Shown here: positions 42,411 through 51,282 of the stretch, in pieces
How the letters are laid out: each line of letters starts with the position of its first letter
How positions within the stretch are numbered: the stretch's first letter is position 1
DNA from: Halomarina ordinaria
GTDB lineage: Archaea; Halobacteriota; Halobacteria; Halobacteriales; Haloarculaceae
Assembly: GCF_030553305.1 (NCBI RefSeq)
Contig: NZ_JARRAH010000001.1
Location: forward strand, 2,718,163-2,782,162
Direction: 5' to 3'
DNA length: 64,000 bases
Notes under the pieces: model-generated
Seen by the model: only the letters and a program-made list of their open reading frames with translations
Told to the model about the DNA's origin: nothing
The model's database searches: none
Program-made: the position numbers and the translations under genes

Positions 42411-43223
42411 TCAGACGAGCATCAACCCGCCGCCGACGATGGCGAGGACGCCGAGGCCGACACAGACGCCCCAGAACGCGACGCGGTCGACGATGCGCAT
42501 CAGGGCGTCGATGGTGAGGTAGCCCACGACGGCGCTCGTCGCCAGCGCGACGACGGCCATCGTCGGGTCGAGCTCCGGCACGCCCTCGTCGAGGAGGACG
42601 AGGAGGCCAGCGCCGGCGGCCGCGGGAATCGACAGGAGAAACGAGAGGCGAAACGACGCCGGCCCGTCGTGGCCCCGGAGGAGGAGCGCACCGGCCGTAC
42701 TCCCCGACCGGGAGACGCCCGGGAGGATGGCGAGTCCCTGCATCACCCCGACGAGCAGCGCGTCGACGAGCGTCGGCGTCGTCCGGGTGCCGAGCGCCCC
42801 CGAGGCGACGCGCTGGAGGACGCCGGTGGCGACCAGGAGAACGCCGATGAGCGCGACGAACGCCCCCCCGGTCAGCGCCGAGACCACCTCCTCGATGGTC
42901 GCGTAGGCGGCGAGACCCACCACGCCGGAGACGAGCGTCGCGACGGCGAGAAACGACGTCTCGGGGGTGCGCTCGAACGCCGTCGAGGGCCGCCACTCGG
43001 GGAGCGTCCGGAGCACCTCCGCGACCTCATCGCGGTAGTACGCGAGCGCCGACAGCGCCGTCCCGGCGTGCAAGAACAGCGAGAACCGGGTCGCCGCCGC
43101 TCCCGGGAGTCCCTCGACGACCGCCAGGTAGAGCGCTATCTGTCCCGTACTGGAGATAGGGAGCCACTCGAAGAACCCCTGGAGGACGCCGACGACGAGT
43201 GCGAGCAGCAGCGACTCGTTCAT
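42411..43223 (-). CDS. uppP: Undecaprenyl/polyprenyl-diphosphatase (UppP/BacA family)
   Basis: A 270-aa membrane phosphatase that recycles the lipid carrier of glycan assembly. The N-terminal motif VVGVLQGFFEWLPISSTGQI has the Glu and Ser residues of the active site, and the second motif LPGVSRSGSTAGALLLRG near residue 168 holds the catalytic Arg/Ser. Seven or eight hydrophobic helices are visible. In archaea the substrate is probably dolichyl or geranylgeranyl-type diphosphate. ATG at 43223 has GGAGGT immediately in front. The gene is divergent from an uncharacterised gene; it would support the STT3-like and sugar-transferase pathways in this window. Confidence 0.9.
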   Translation of the reverse strand: MNESLLLALVVGVLQGFFEWLPISSTGQIALYLAVVEGLPGAAATRFSLFLHAGTALSALAYYRDEVAEVLRTLPEWRPSTAFERTPETSFLAVATLVSGVVGLAAYATIEEVVSALTGGAFVALIGVLLVATGVLQRVASGALGTRTTPTLVDALLVGVMQGLAILPGVSRSGSTAGALLLRGHDGPASFRLSFLLSIPAAAGAGLLVLLDEGVPELDPTMAVVALATSAVVGYLTIDALMRIVDRVAFWGVCVGLGVLAIVGGGLMLV

Positions 43224-43436
43224 ACCTCCCCCGGTGGCGTGACCGACAAAACACGTTCGGTATCCGACGCGAATTCCCCCTCGAGACGTGATTTTCATTC
43301 GATGCAGACGCAGGCGGAAGGTACATGAGTGGGCAGTCCTGCGTGCCCTCATGAACCCCCGTACCCCGGTTATCGCACATCAGTCGACGTCGAACCGTTC
43401 GCGCCGAACGCCCGATACAACGGACGGTCCCCCCCT

Positions 43437-44174
43437 ATGACGGAGACACTCACGGAACCCCACGCGCGACGGCTCGTCGACCTCGGCCGCGACCTCTCGC
43501 CGGCCGCACCGGTCAGCGACGTCATCGACATCCTGGCGGTCGGTATCGGCGCGAAACCGCTCGCCGGCGTCGCTGCCTGCTTCACCGAGGACGGCGCGCC
43601 CGCCTGGGACGACGTCGCAAGTAACGCCGTCCTCACCCACGACCGGCTCGGCGACCGACTGGACGACGCCGGCCTCGACTGGCACCTCACCCCCGTCGAG
43701 ACCGTCGACGACGGCGAGGAGACGGTCACGTGGTACGAACTGCTGGTCGGGAGCGACGGCCGCTCGTTGCCCGACTTCCTCGCCGCGACCGGTCCACGAC
43801 CGACCGACCGGACCGAGCGCCAGTACGGCCGGGCGCTCGGCTACCCCGAGTCCTCCGTCGAGTGGTTCGTCACCCACCCTGTCGACGTCGAGACCCGCTC
43901 GGTCTTCGACGTCATCAACGAGCAGTGCGGGTCGGGCGACGACGACGTCACGCTCGCCGCGTCCGTCCCCTACATCCCCGCCCCGACCCGCCAGGGCGCC
44001 CGGGACGCCCTCGACGACGGCCGGGGCCTCACCGAGGCGCTCGGGACGCTCGACGCCGCGGCCGACGAGGACGGTTACGCGGAACTCCTGCTCGGCGAGC
44101 GCGTCCGCGAGACGCTCGACACCTACGACCAGCGCCGCGCGTGGCGCGACCCGCTCTCGCGCGCGATGGGCTGA
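43437..44174 (+). CDS. Protein of unknown function, haloarchaeal
   Basis: A 245-aa soluble, acidic protein with no family I recognise. There are no membrane segments or Cys clusters. A repeating motif is not visible. Segments such as LSPAAPVSDVIDILAVGIGA and SSVEWFVTHPVDVETRSVFD suggest a folded alpha/beta core. I use the ATG at 43437 (MTETLTEPHARRLVDLG), since the earlier in-frame Met at 43329 would add 36 residues without sequence character. A 7-bp inverted repeat (GACGGCC/GGCCGTC, 44173-44197) overlaps its stop region. Confidence 0.6.
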   Translation: MTETLTEPHARRLVDLGRDLSPAAPVSDVIDILAVGIGAKPLAGVAACFTEDGAPAWDDVASNAVLTHDRLGDRLDDAGLDWHLTPVETVDDGEETVTWYELLVGSDGRSLPDFLAATGPRPTDRTERQYGRALGYPESSVEWFVTHPVDVETRSVFDVINEQCGSGDDDVTLAASVPYIPAPTRQGARDALDDGRGLTEALGTLDAAADEDGYAELLLGERVRETLDTYDQRRAWRDPLSRAMG

Positions 44175-44258
44175 GACGGCCAGAACACTCCGGGCCGTCA
44201 CACACTCTGTTCCGTGGTGACACACAACATATAACCCCCCTTCATCCGAACGAGGGAT

Positions 44259-44369
44259 ATGTCCTCGGACGAGGTCAACCCGGTCCACCGGTGTAGCTGC
44301 GGTGCTACCTTCGAGACGGCGGAGGAACTGCGAGCGCACGCGCGGGAGGAACACGACGCCGTGGTCTGA
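44259..44369 (+). CDS. Short C2H2-type zinc-finger protein
   Basis: A 36-aa protein whose middle CSCGATFETAEELRAHAREE, followed by H, is a single zinc finger of the form CxC-x12-H-x4-H, with hydrophobic positions as in C2H2 fingers. Very small C2H2-type proteins are common in haloarchaea and often uncharacterised. The ATG at 44259 lies about 27 nt after the TATA-like CATATA (44228-44233). It stands alone. Confidence 0.65.
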   Translation: MSSDEVNPVHRCSCGATFETAEELRAHAREEHDAVV

Positions 44370-44470
44370 GCGTACCACCGACACGGCACGCGAGTGCAAG
44401 CACGTCTCGCGATAATTCGACCCCACAGCAACAACGGTTATATCTCTCACGTGTGGTAGTCACGAACGCC

Positions 44471-44539
44471 ATGAGGTGTTGTGTCACTTTGGCGAGTGGT
44501 GTATGGGTTGAGAACGGTTCGGCGGGGGGGTCGGCGTGA
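44471..44539 (+). other. Possible 22-codon leader frame overlapping the DUF1328 start
   Basis: ATG at 44471 lies 29 nt after the TATA-like GTTATATC (44438-44445), so a leaderless transcript would begin with it. The frame reads [20 protein letters not shown] then SA and stops at TGA 44537-44539, overlapping the GTG of the DUF1328 gene as GTGA. It could be a coupling or regulatory peptide, or the true 5' leader of the membrane-protein gene. Confidence 0.35.
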
Positions 44540-44736
44540 TCGCGCCGGCGCTCGCGGCGGCGGCGGTGCCGCTCCAGTTCTCGGGGGACTTCCTCTACCT
44601 CGCGCTGGTCTTCTTCGTGCTGGCCATCGTCGCGGGGCTGGCGGGGTTCGGCGGGGTGGCGGGGATGTCGATGAGCATCGCGCGACTGCTCATCCTCGTC
44701 TTCCTCGTGCTGGCGGTCATCTCGCTCCTCTTGTGA
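44536..44736 (+). CDS. DUF1328 small membrane protein
   Basis: A 66-aa protein started at the GTG at 44536. [20 protein letters not shown] then [20 protein letters not shown] and LAVISLLL at the end match DUF1328 (UPF0391): two membrane helices linked by an FGGxAG element and an Ala/Ser amphipathic part. Function is unknown; the family is widespread. It is preceded by the possible leader frame and followed by a strong inverted repeat. Confidence 0.75.
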   Translation: MIAPALAAAAVPLQFSGDFLYLALVFFVLAIVAGLAGFGGVAGMSMSIARLLILVFLVLAVISLLL

Positions 44737-44740
44737 GCGA

Positions 44741-44771
44741 GGGGGGACCGACGGCCCGCCCGTCGTCCCCC
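44741..44771 (+). terminator. GC-rich hairpin after the DUF1328 gene
   Basis: GGGGGGACCGACGG pairs with the later CCCGTCGTCCCCC with one bulge. It follows the stop by 4 nt. There is no T-run, so it may be a transcript-end stabiliser rather than a bacterial-type terminator. Confidence 0.4.
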
Positions 44772-44963
44772 GCGTGACCGTGCGCGAACCGACCGAGAAC
44801 CGGCCGCGAGCGGGTTCGGAACCCGCCACCGGACGCGTTTCTGACGGACCGACGAGACCGCCCCGAGCGACGGCGCCGGAGTCGCACCGAGGGTGGGTGG
44901 GTCGGCGCGTGCCGCGCCCGCGAACCCGAAGCACAAAGAACCGTGACGGCGTCCGTCCGGTCG

Positions 44964-46262
44964 ATGGACGTCATCGAAGTCGCCGAGAGGGCGCTCGACA
45001 CGGGCGCGGTCTGTGACGCCTGCCTCGGTCGACTCGTCGCGGACCGGAGTTTCGGGTTGACCAACGCCCAGCGCGGGAACGCGATGCGCGTGGCGGCCGC
45101 GCTCGCGGCCGACGAACCGTACGAGGCGCCCGACGCGACCGCCTGCTGGGTCTGCGAGGGCGAGTGTACACGCTTCGAGGAGTACGCGGAGCGGGCGCTC
45201 GCGGCGCTCGGCGGGTGGGAGTTCCGGACCTACCAGGTCGGGACGCGCGTCCCGCCGTTGCTGGAGGAGAACGACCGCTTCCTCCGCGAGGACGCCGGTC
45301 TCCCCGAGGACGCGGGCGAGGGGATGAACGGCGAGTTCAACCGCGAGGTGGGAAAGCGAATCGGGGCGGGCGTCCCGGAGGCCGACCTCGACCTCGAACG
45401 CCCGGACGTGCTCGTCCTCCTCGACCTCTCGACCGACGAGATAGAGGTGCAGGTGAACTCCGCGTTCGTCTACGGGCGCTACCGCAAACTCGAACGCGAC
45501 ATCCCGCAGACGCGCTGGCCCTGCTCGGACTGCGGCACGACCGGCCGCCAGCGCGGCGCGCCCTGCGAGACGTGCGACGGGACGGGCTACCGCTACGGGA
45601 CGAGCGTCGAGCAGTTGACCGCCCCGGTCGTACTGGAGGCGATGAAGGGCTCCGAGGCCGTCTTCCACGGCGCGGGCCGCGAGGACGTCGACGCCCTCAT
45701 GCTGGAGGGGGGCCGGCCGTTCGTCATCGAGGTGAAAGAGCCCCGCGTCCGGGCGGTCGACGTCGAGGACCTCCAGCGCGAGGTCAACGAGTTCGCCGAC
45801 GGGCGCGCCGAGGTGCTCGGCCTGCGCCTCGCCACGCACGACATGGTCGAGCGGGTGAAGAACCTCGACGCCTCGAAGACCTACCGTGCGACCGTCGAGT
45901 TCGCCGACCCGGTCGCCCCCGAGGACTTCCGGGCGGCGCTCGACGAACTCGAGGGGACGACCGTCGACCAGCGCACCCCCAACCGGGTGAGCCACCGACG
46001 GGCGGACCTCGTGCGCACCCGGACCGTGTACGAACTGGACGGCGAGTTGACCGACGACCACCACGCGACCGTCGACATCCACGGCGAGGGCGGCCTCTAC
46101 GTCAAGGAACTCGTCTCCGGCGACGAGGGGCGGACGGAACCGAGCCTCGCCAGCCTCCTCGGGGTCGAGAGCGAGGTGGCCGCCCTCGACGTGCTCCGCG
46201 TCGAGGGGGAGGACGAACCGTTCGAGGACCCCGATTTCTTCCGCGATTCGACGGCGGAGTGA
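44964..46262 (+). CDS. pus10: tRNA pseudouridine(54/55) synthase Pus10
   Basis: A 432-aa enzyme that forms pseudouridine at positions 54 and 55 of archaeal tRNA. The N-terminal THUMP-like part has Cys pairs (CDACLGR, CWVCEGEC) for zinc, then CSDCGTTGRQRGAPCETCDG near residue 192. The catalytic Asp lies in GAGREDVDALMLEGGRPFVI near residue 235, followed by EVKEPRVRAVDVEDLQREVN. Pus10 provides the substrate for TrmY (13071-13667). I use the ATG at 44964; upstream the frame has only a GTG and no domain sequence. Confidence 0.93.
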   Translation: MDVIEVAERALDTGAVCDACLGRLVADRSFGLTNAQRGNAMRVAAALAADEPYEAPDATACWVCEGECTRFEEYAERALAALGGWEFRTYQVGTRVPPLLEENDRFLREDAGLPEDAGEGMNGEFNREVGKRIGAGVPEADLDLERPDVLVLLDLSTDEIEVQVNSAFVYGRYRKLERDIPQTRWPCSDCGTTGRQRGAPCETCDGTGYRYGTSVEQLTAPVVLEAMKGSEAVFHGAGREDVDALMLEGGRPFVIEVKEPRVRAVDVEDLQREVNEFADGRAEVLGLRLATHDMVERVKNLDASKTYRATVEFADPVAPEDFRAALDELEGTTVDQRTPNRVSHRRADLVRTRTVYELDGELTDDHHATVDIHGEGGLYVKELVSGDEGRTEPSLASLLGVESEVAALDVLRVEGEDEPFEDPDFFRDSTAE

Positions 46263-46287
46263 CGCGCCGTCGACTGTGTCACGCGCT

Positions 46288-46313
46288 AGCCAAAACCATT
46301 ATAGATATTGGCT
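46288..46313 (+). promoter_or_regulatory. TATA region enclosed by a 6-bp inverted repeat
   Basis: AGCCAA (46288-46293) and TTGGCT (46308-46313) flank the AT-rich ACCATTATAGATA. The centre lies about 30-40 nt before the ATG of the small gene at 46341. A symmetric protein site around the TATA box is plausible. Confidence 0.4.
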
Positions 46314-46340
46314 GACAATGTCGTGGTAGGGTATCACACA

Positions 46341-46445
46341 ATGTGCCACCACTACACCGAGGAGTACGCCTACCACTACGAGCGTACCGCCGAGCGAGAG
46401 GACGAGGAGGAAGAAGAGCGCATCGCGCTCGAGGCCGACGACTGA
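46341..46445 (+). CDS. Very small acidic protein starting MCHH
   Basis: A 34-aa protein, MCHHYTEEYAYHYERTAERE then a run of Asp/Glu and RIALEADD. A TATA-like ATTATAGATA about 37 nt ahead and the enclosing inverted repeat support expression. Short haloarchaeal proteins beginning MCHH- are known to me, but have no assigned role. The N-terminal Cys/His group may hold a metal. Too short for firm classification. Confidence 0.55.
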   Translation: MCHHYTEEYAYHYERTAEREDEEEEERIALEADD

Positions 46446-46490
46446 ACGCTCGTTTTCGTTCACCGGCGTCCCCCGTGGGTCCGGGACGTC

Positions 46491-47828
46491 CTACCAGTGT
46501 TCCCCCGACCGCTGGTGTTCCCAGAGGTCCGACGCCGAGACGACGTCGAGGTCGCCGCGGGCCTCGTAGGCGTGGACGTACTCGACGAGTTCCGCGAAGT
46601 CCTCGGCGTCGAAGTGGTGGAAGAGGGGAATCGACAGCGAGCGATGCTCGACGGCGAGGTCGACCAGTTCCTTCGCCCCCTCCAGGTCGCCGTCGACGCC
46701 GACGGAGCCGACGCACATGGGGTTCGTGAGCGCGTAGTTCGTCGGGCCGCCGCCGCCGAACGCGAGGTCGAAGTAGTCGGCGAGGACGTCCATCGACGGC
46801 CCGTCGTAGGCGCCGAAGGTGTAGATGTGGAAGTTCGTCCCGCGCGTGATGCCGTTCTCCTCGAAGAAGGCCGCCATCTCCCGGACGTCGGCCCGGAGCG
46901 TCTCCTCGGAGAGCTCCGTCACGTTCTGGTGGGCGGTCATGTGGTTACAGAGGTCCCACCCGGCGTCCTGCATCCGGTGGAGCATCGGCACGGTGAGGCG
47001 GTCCCCGCGGCCGATGGAGTTGCGCACGACCGCCTCGATACCGGGGTAGCCGTACTCCTCGAGCGTCGTGAAGTAGTCCGTGTAGTGGTGGCGGTGGCTG
47101 TCGTCGAACCGGAAGAGGAGCTTTCCGCGGTCGGGCTTGGGATGGAGGCGGACGTCGTCGAGCCAGAGGCGGGCCTCCTTCCCCTTGCCGGCGTAGAGCA
47201 TGACGTGGAGTGTCCGGACGTCGGCGAGGTCGGGCGACCCCTTCACCTCGCAGGGGGCGAGGTCGAACCGCTGCCAGCCGGCGTCCTTGTTCGCGATGTA
47301 GGGGTGCCGGAAGCGGACGCAGTTGCTGCTGTCGGGCGCGAACGCGGTCACCGTCAGCGTGGGCTGGCCGTCGGCGGGTTCCTCGAAGTACCCCGCCAGC
47401 GAGAGCGCCGCGTCCGAGAGGTCGAGCGGCTCGTCGAACGTGCGCTCGAGGGCGACGCGCTCGGTGTCGGTGTATCGAAGCGACTGCGGGCCGTCGAAGT
47501 AGACCGACTCGTCGGCCTCGACGGTCCCGCGACCCGACCACGCGGAGAGGTCGCTCATGTCGTCGACGAGCCGCCCCCGGGCGACGTACCGACCCTGGTA
47601 GGGGGGTCGGACGCCGTCCGGTCCCTCGCGGTGCGCGTCCGGTTCCTCGTCGCCACGCGCGTCGTCGTCGCTCCGATCGCTCGGGCCGTCCCGGCGGGGG
47701 ACCGTCCGGTTCGTCGACTCGTCGTCCGGGGACCTCGTTCGGAGCGACCCGACGCACCCCGTACCGAGTGCGAGCGACCCCGTCGCGAGAAACGCCCGTC
47801 GTGTCGTGAGTCGTCTGTCTCTCTCCAT
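46491..47828 (-). CDS. Secreted lipoprotein with polysaccharide deacetylase domain
   Basis: A 445-aa protein. The N-terminus RRLTTRRAFLATGSLALG followed by TGC is a twin-arginine signal with a lipobox, so the protein is exported folded and lipid-anchored; an Asp/Ser/Arg-rich linker follows. Residues about 80-200 look like a jelly-roll carbohydrate-binding part (VYFDGPQSLRYTDTERVALE). The catalytic domain begins with LLFRFDDSHRHHYTDYF near 235, whose DD pair replaces TFDDG of the NodB fold, and contains LCNHMTAHQNVTEL near 305 with the metal His residues. It may deacetylate an extracellular polysaccharide. Confidence 0.82.
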   Translation of the reverse strand: MERDRRLTTRRAFLATGSLALGTGCVGSLRTRSPDDESTNRTVPRRDGPSDRSDDDARGDEEPDAHREGPDGVRPPYQGRYVARGRLVDDMSDLSAWSGRGTVEADESVYFDGPQSLRYTDTERVALERTFDEPLDLSDAALSLAGYFEEPADGQPTLTVTAFAPDSSNCVRFRHPYIANKDAGWQRFDLAPCEVKGSPDLADVRTLHVMLYAGKGKEARLWLDDVRLHPKPDRGKLLFRFDDSHRHHYTDYFTTLEEYGYPGIEAVVRNSIGRGDRLTVPMLHRMQDAGWDLCNHMTAHQNVTELSEETLRADVREMAAFFEENGITRGTNFHIYTFGAYDGPSMDVLADYFDLAFGGGGPTNYALTNPMCVGSVGVDGDLEGAKELVDLAVEHRSLSIPLFHHFDAEDFAELVEYVHAYEARGDLDVVSASDLWEHQRSGEHW

Positions 47829-47904
47829 GACTCACGTCTCGATAGCAAGTGTCGTTGTAAGGTACACTCTTCGAATACAGTATGTTCCGGGTAACTTCTC
47901 CTCA

Positions 47905-47916
47905 GCGAACGTTCGC
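47905..47916. promoter_or_regulatory. Perfect 12-bp palindrome between the deacetylase and rnhB genes
   Basis: GCGAACGTTCGC lies in the middle of the 227-nt gap, 77 nt upstream of the deacetylase ATG. It is a candidate binding site; no other feature explains it. The gap otherwise holds AT-richer promoter sequence for the deacetylase gene and a GGGAGGT directly before the rnhB ATG. Confidence 0.3.
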
Positions 47917-48055
47917 CTGACGATTAGGACGGTCAGAACCGGCTGAATTCCATCGTTTCGCGGCGGTAATGGCGTCTTAACCCCCCACGTGCGACGGCTC
48001 GGAGCGGGTGTCGCGCGACGGTAACGACTTTGTCGACGCGCGCCCGCCGGGAGGT

Positions 48056-48703
48056 ATGCACTTCGGCGTCGACGAGGCGGGCAAGGGGCCGGTCCTCGGA
48101 CCCATGGTCGCCGCCTGCGTGGTCGCCCCCACGGACGCCCTCCCCGGGGGCGTCGACGACTCGAAACGGCTCTCACCGGGTCGTCGAGAGTCGCTCGATG
48201 CGGCGCTGCGCGACCACCCGGCCGTGACCGTCGGCGTCGCCCGTATCCCGGTCGCCCGTATCGACGACCCGGGGACCGACATGAACTCGCTCACCGTCGC
48301 GGCCCACGCCGAGGCCGTGCGGGACGCCGGCCTCGACCGGTGTCGGGCCTGTCCGGGGGTCCTCGACGCGGGCGACGTCGACGCCGAGCGCTTCGGGCGG
48401 CGCGTCGTCTCGTCGCTCGGGGGCGGCGTGGACCTCCGGGCGGAACACCGCGCCGACGCGGCGTATCCGCACGTCGCGGCCGCGAGCGTCGTCGCGAAGG
48501 TCGAGCGCGACGCGGCCGTCGCCCGACTCGCCGCGACCCACGGCGAGGTGGGCAGCGGCTACCCGAGCGACCCGACCACGAGGACGTTCCTGCGCGAGTA
48601 CGTCCGGGAGCACGGGACGCTCCCCGAGTGCGCGCGGGCGTCGTGGAAGACGTGCGAGGACGTGCTGGCCGCCGCCGAGCAGTCCTCGCTCGACGCCTTC
48701 TAG
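48056..48703 (+). CDS. rnhB: Ribonuclease HII
   Basis: A 215-aa enzyme that cuts RNA in RNA/DNA hybrids and removes misincorporated ribonucleotides. The catalytic acidic residues are visible: Asp and Glu of MHFGVDEAGKGPVLGPM at residues 6-7, Asp in LDAGDVDAERF near 103, and Asp in HRADAAYPHVAAASVVAKVE near 130. SLDAF is the C-terminus. GGGAGGT directly precedes the ATG at 48056. The last 4 nt overlap the stop of convergent secD. Confidence 0.93.
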   Translation: MHFGVDEAGKGPVLGPMVAACVVAPTDALPGGVDDSKRLSPGRRESLDAALRDHPAVTVGVARIPVARIDDPGTDMNSLTVAAHAEAVRDAGLDRCRACPGVLDAGDVDAERFGRRVVSSLGGGVDLRAEHRADAAYPHVAAASVVAKVERDAAVARLAATHGEVGSGYPSDPTTRTFLREYVREHGTLPECARASWKTCEDVLAAAEQSSLDAF

Positions 48704-50307
48704 TCGAGCACGAGGTTCCGGAGCACGTCGCCGTACGCCGGCCGCGTGACGAGGACGCCGATGAGGACGCCGACGATGGTGATGACGGCGAAGCCCTGCA
48801 GGTCGCCGAGCGAGAGCACCGCCAGCGGCGACATGGCGACGATGGTGGTGGCGGCCGCCGCGCCGATGACCCAGAACGCCCGGCGGAACCGCGAGCGGAA
48901 CACCTTGTCCGTCCGCACGTCCCCCTGTTGCAGTATCTCGTCGGCGATGATGACCAGGTCGTCCACCCCCGTCCCGATGACGGCGATGAACCCCGCGATG
49001 TGCGAGAGGTCGAGCGCGAGGCCCACCGCGGCGGCGAACCCGAGGAGGATGTACACCTCGGCCATCGCCGTCAGGATGAGCGGGAGCGCGACCGACGGTT
49101 CGCGGTAGCGGTAGGCGACGACGGCGGCGACGGCGATGGACGCGACGAGCCCCGTCGCCAGCGAGAGCGACTTGAAGCGCTCGGCGAGGCTCGGCTGGAG
49201 GAAGTACGTCGTCCCCGAGTCGATGTCGAGTTCCGCCGGGAGCGCCCCCGCCTCCAGGTTCAGGCGCAGTTCCTGTGCCTCCGAGAGGTTGGCCGCGCTG
49301 GTCTGGTAGGCGGGGTCCGTCTCGAAGTCACCGCTCTCGATGCTCCGGGCGAGGCTCTGGCCCATCGACGCCGAGTAGACCACCTCGCCGTCGACGACCG
49401 TCAGCAGGCAGTAGCCCGGGTCCTCCGGGTTCTGGTCGTAACGACAGGAGGCGATACCCTCCGGCGAGGTGAAGCCGAGGTCCTGGAGCGTGGTGGCGAA
49501 GTCCTCCGCGGCGCTGTCACGGAGCACCACGGGGACGACCGGCCGGTCCTGCTGGTCGCGCTGGACCGTGCCGACGTCGGCGAGGTCGTCCTGCGTGAGC
49601 AGCGACACCTCGCGGTAGTCGGAGCCGTTGGTGGCGTTGGTGGCGTTCTCGGCCGGGGCGGTGGCGACGATCTCGACCCGCCCGCGGTCGCCGATGAGGT
49701 CGATGAGTTCCGTCCGGTTCACGCCCGGCGCCTCGACGAGGACGAACGTCTGGCCGTCCGCGGCCGTGACGACGCTCGCCCCGCCGCCGGCGAACCCGGC
49801 GGAGCCCTGTATCTTCCGGTTGAGCACCTCGACGGCCGTCTCCATCGTCTCGCGCGTGACGCCCTGCCTGACGTCGCTCTGCTGGACGTCGTAGCCCGAG
49901 TTCTGGAGCGCCGTCGCGAACTCCTCCTGCGTGACGTTCTCCGAGAACACCTCCACGGCACCGCCCTCGGTCTCGTTGACGTCGGCGCGTACCTGCACGT
50001 CGAGTTGCGAGACGCCGAGTTCGTTCGCGATGGCCCGCTGGGCGTCACGCTCCTCCTGTGGGTCGACGGCGACGCCCTCCGCCGTGAGGCCGACCAGCGG
50101 CGCGCGCAGGCGCGTCCCGCCGGCCAGTTCGAGGCCGTAGTCGAGGTTGGTCGGGCCGTCCGAACCGGCGGCCGTCGCGTTCGCGCCGGCGGCCGGCGCG
50201 TCCGCGCCGCCACCGCCGGGGAAGAACAGGCCGACGCTGCTCCCGACGAGGAACAGGACGAGCAGGACGATACGCCAGTTCTGGCGGACGGCGCCGAGGC
50301 GACTCAT
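48700..50307 (-). CDS. secD: Protein-export membrane protein SecD
   Basis: A 535-aa subunit of the SecDF complex that uses ion flow to pull secreted proteins out of the SecY channel. It has an N-terminal helix (residues 11-29), the motif NLDYGLELAGGTRLRAP near residue 54, a large extracellular part and five more helices from about 365 to the end, in which LILTAMAEVYILLGFAAAVG and IAGFIAVIGTGVDDLVIIAD are the conserved D4-D5 segments. Gene order is secF then secD, with 4-nt overlap (ATGA), so they are one operon. Confidence 0.93.
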   Translation of the reverse strand: MSRLGAVRQNWRIVLLVLFLVGSSVGLFFPGGGGADAPAAGANATAAGSDGPTNLDYGLELAGGTRLRAPLVGLTAEGVAVDPQEERDAQRAIANELGVSQLDVQVRADVNETEGGAVEVFSENVTQEEFATALQNSGYDVQQSDVRQGVTRETMETAVEVLNRKIQGSAGFAGGGASVVTAADGQTFVLVEAPGVNRTELIDLIGDRGRVEIVATAPAENATNATNGSDYREVSLLTQDDLADVGTVQRDQQDRPVVPVVLRDSAAEDFATTLQDLGFTSPEGIASCRYDQNPEDPGYCLLTVVDGEVVYSASMGQSLARSIESGDFETDPAYQTSAANLSEAQELRLNLEAGALPAELDIDSGTTYFLQPSLAERFKSLSLATGLVASIAVAAVVAYRYREPSVALPLILTAMAEVYILLGFAAAVGLALDLSHIAGFIAVIGTGVDDLVIIADEILQQGDVRTDKVFRSRFRRAFWVIGAAAATTIVAMSPLAVLSLGDLQGFAVITIVGVLIGVLVTRPAYGDVLRNLVLD

Positions 50308-51194
50308 TGAGCGACCCCCTCGTACTTGTAGTAGCGAAGCAGGCTCACGTTCAGCAGGTAGGTGTTCATGAGGTCGGCGGTGAGTCCGAACACGAGGATG
50401 AGGCCGATCTCGGGCAGCAGCGGGATACCGAAGACCAGCGGCGAGGAGACGACGGTCATGACGGTCATCGCGGCGATGGAGGTGAGCGTCATGGTGACGC
50501 CGGTCCGGCGCGCCCGGTAGGTCGACTCGTAGAAGTCGCCGCTCCGGCGTAACACGTGGTTGTTCAGCAGGATGTCCGAGTCGACGCTGTACCCGATGAG
50601 CATGAGGAGGGCGGCGACCGTCCCCAGCGAGAGTTCGATGCCGAAGAGGTTCATCAGCGCGATGGGGATGACGACGTCCGAGAAGGCGCTCGCCACCACC
50701 GCGAGGGAGGGGACGAACGACCGAAAGAGCACGAACACGACGAGACTCATCCCGGCGAAGGCGACGACGACGCCGATGAGCGCCTGTTGCTGGGCGTCGG
50801 CGCCGAACGTCGGCGAGCGCGACTGCGAGGACTGGACCTCGTAGCCCGCCTCCTCCGCCGCCGCGCTTATCTCTCTGACCTGCCGGTCCTCGGTCGCCTG
50901 GAACGTGACGATGTACTCGTCGCCGCCGCCGCCGGCGCCGATGGCCTGTACCTCCTCGACCGGGTAGTCGGTGTCCGCGAAGGTCGCTCGGACCTCCTCG
51001 GCGGAGTCGTCCGTCTGTACCTGTAGCTCCGTCCCGCCGGTGAAGTCCACCCCGAGCGCGACGGGTGCACCCGTGGTGACGTACCAGCCCGCGAGTATCA
51101 GGAGGGCGACCGCCAGCGTGGCGAGGGGCAGCGCCAGCAACTGGCGGTTCGTGTACCGGGTGTAATCAACGTCCGGTACCTCGAAACGAACCAT
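50304..51194 (-). CDS. secF: Protein-export membrane protein SecF
   Basis: A 296-aa partner of SecD. An N-terminal helix at about residues 18-40 is followed by ALGVDFTGGTELQVQ (the family GVDFxGG motif) near 48, a soluble region, and five helices with VIPIALMNLFGIELSLGTVA then ALLMLIGYSVDSDILLNNHV near 190. All features of archaeal SecF are present. A TATA-like GCTTATTC lies about 28 nt before the ATG at 51194, suggesting leaderless transcription of secF-secD. Confidence 0.93.
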   Translation of the reverse strand: MVRFEVPDVDYTRYTNRQLLALPLATLAVALLILAGWYVTTGAPVALGVDFTGGTELQVQTDDSAEEVRATFADTDYPVEEVQAIGAGGGGDEYIVTFQATEDRQVREISAAAEEAGYEVQSSQSRSPTFGADAQQQALIGVVVAFAGMSLVVFVLFRSFVPSLAVVASAFSDVVIPIALMNLFGIELSLGTVAALLMLIGYSVDSDILLNNHVLRRSGDFYESTYRARRTGVTMTLTSIAAMTVMTVVSSPLVFGIPLLPEIGLILVFGLTADLMNTYLLNVSLLRYYKYEGVAQ

Positions 51195-51282
51195 GGCCGA
51201 CGATGCTGCCCCCCGCGAATAAGCATTCTCATTCGAGGACTGATAGCACCACGACGCCGACAGACCCGCCGGGGCGGACGTG

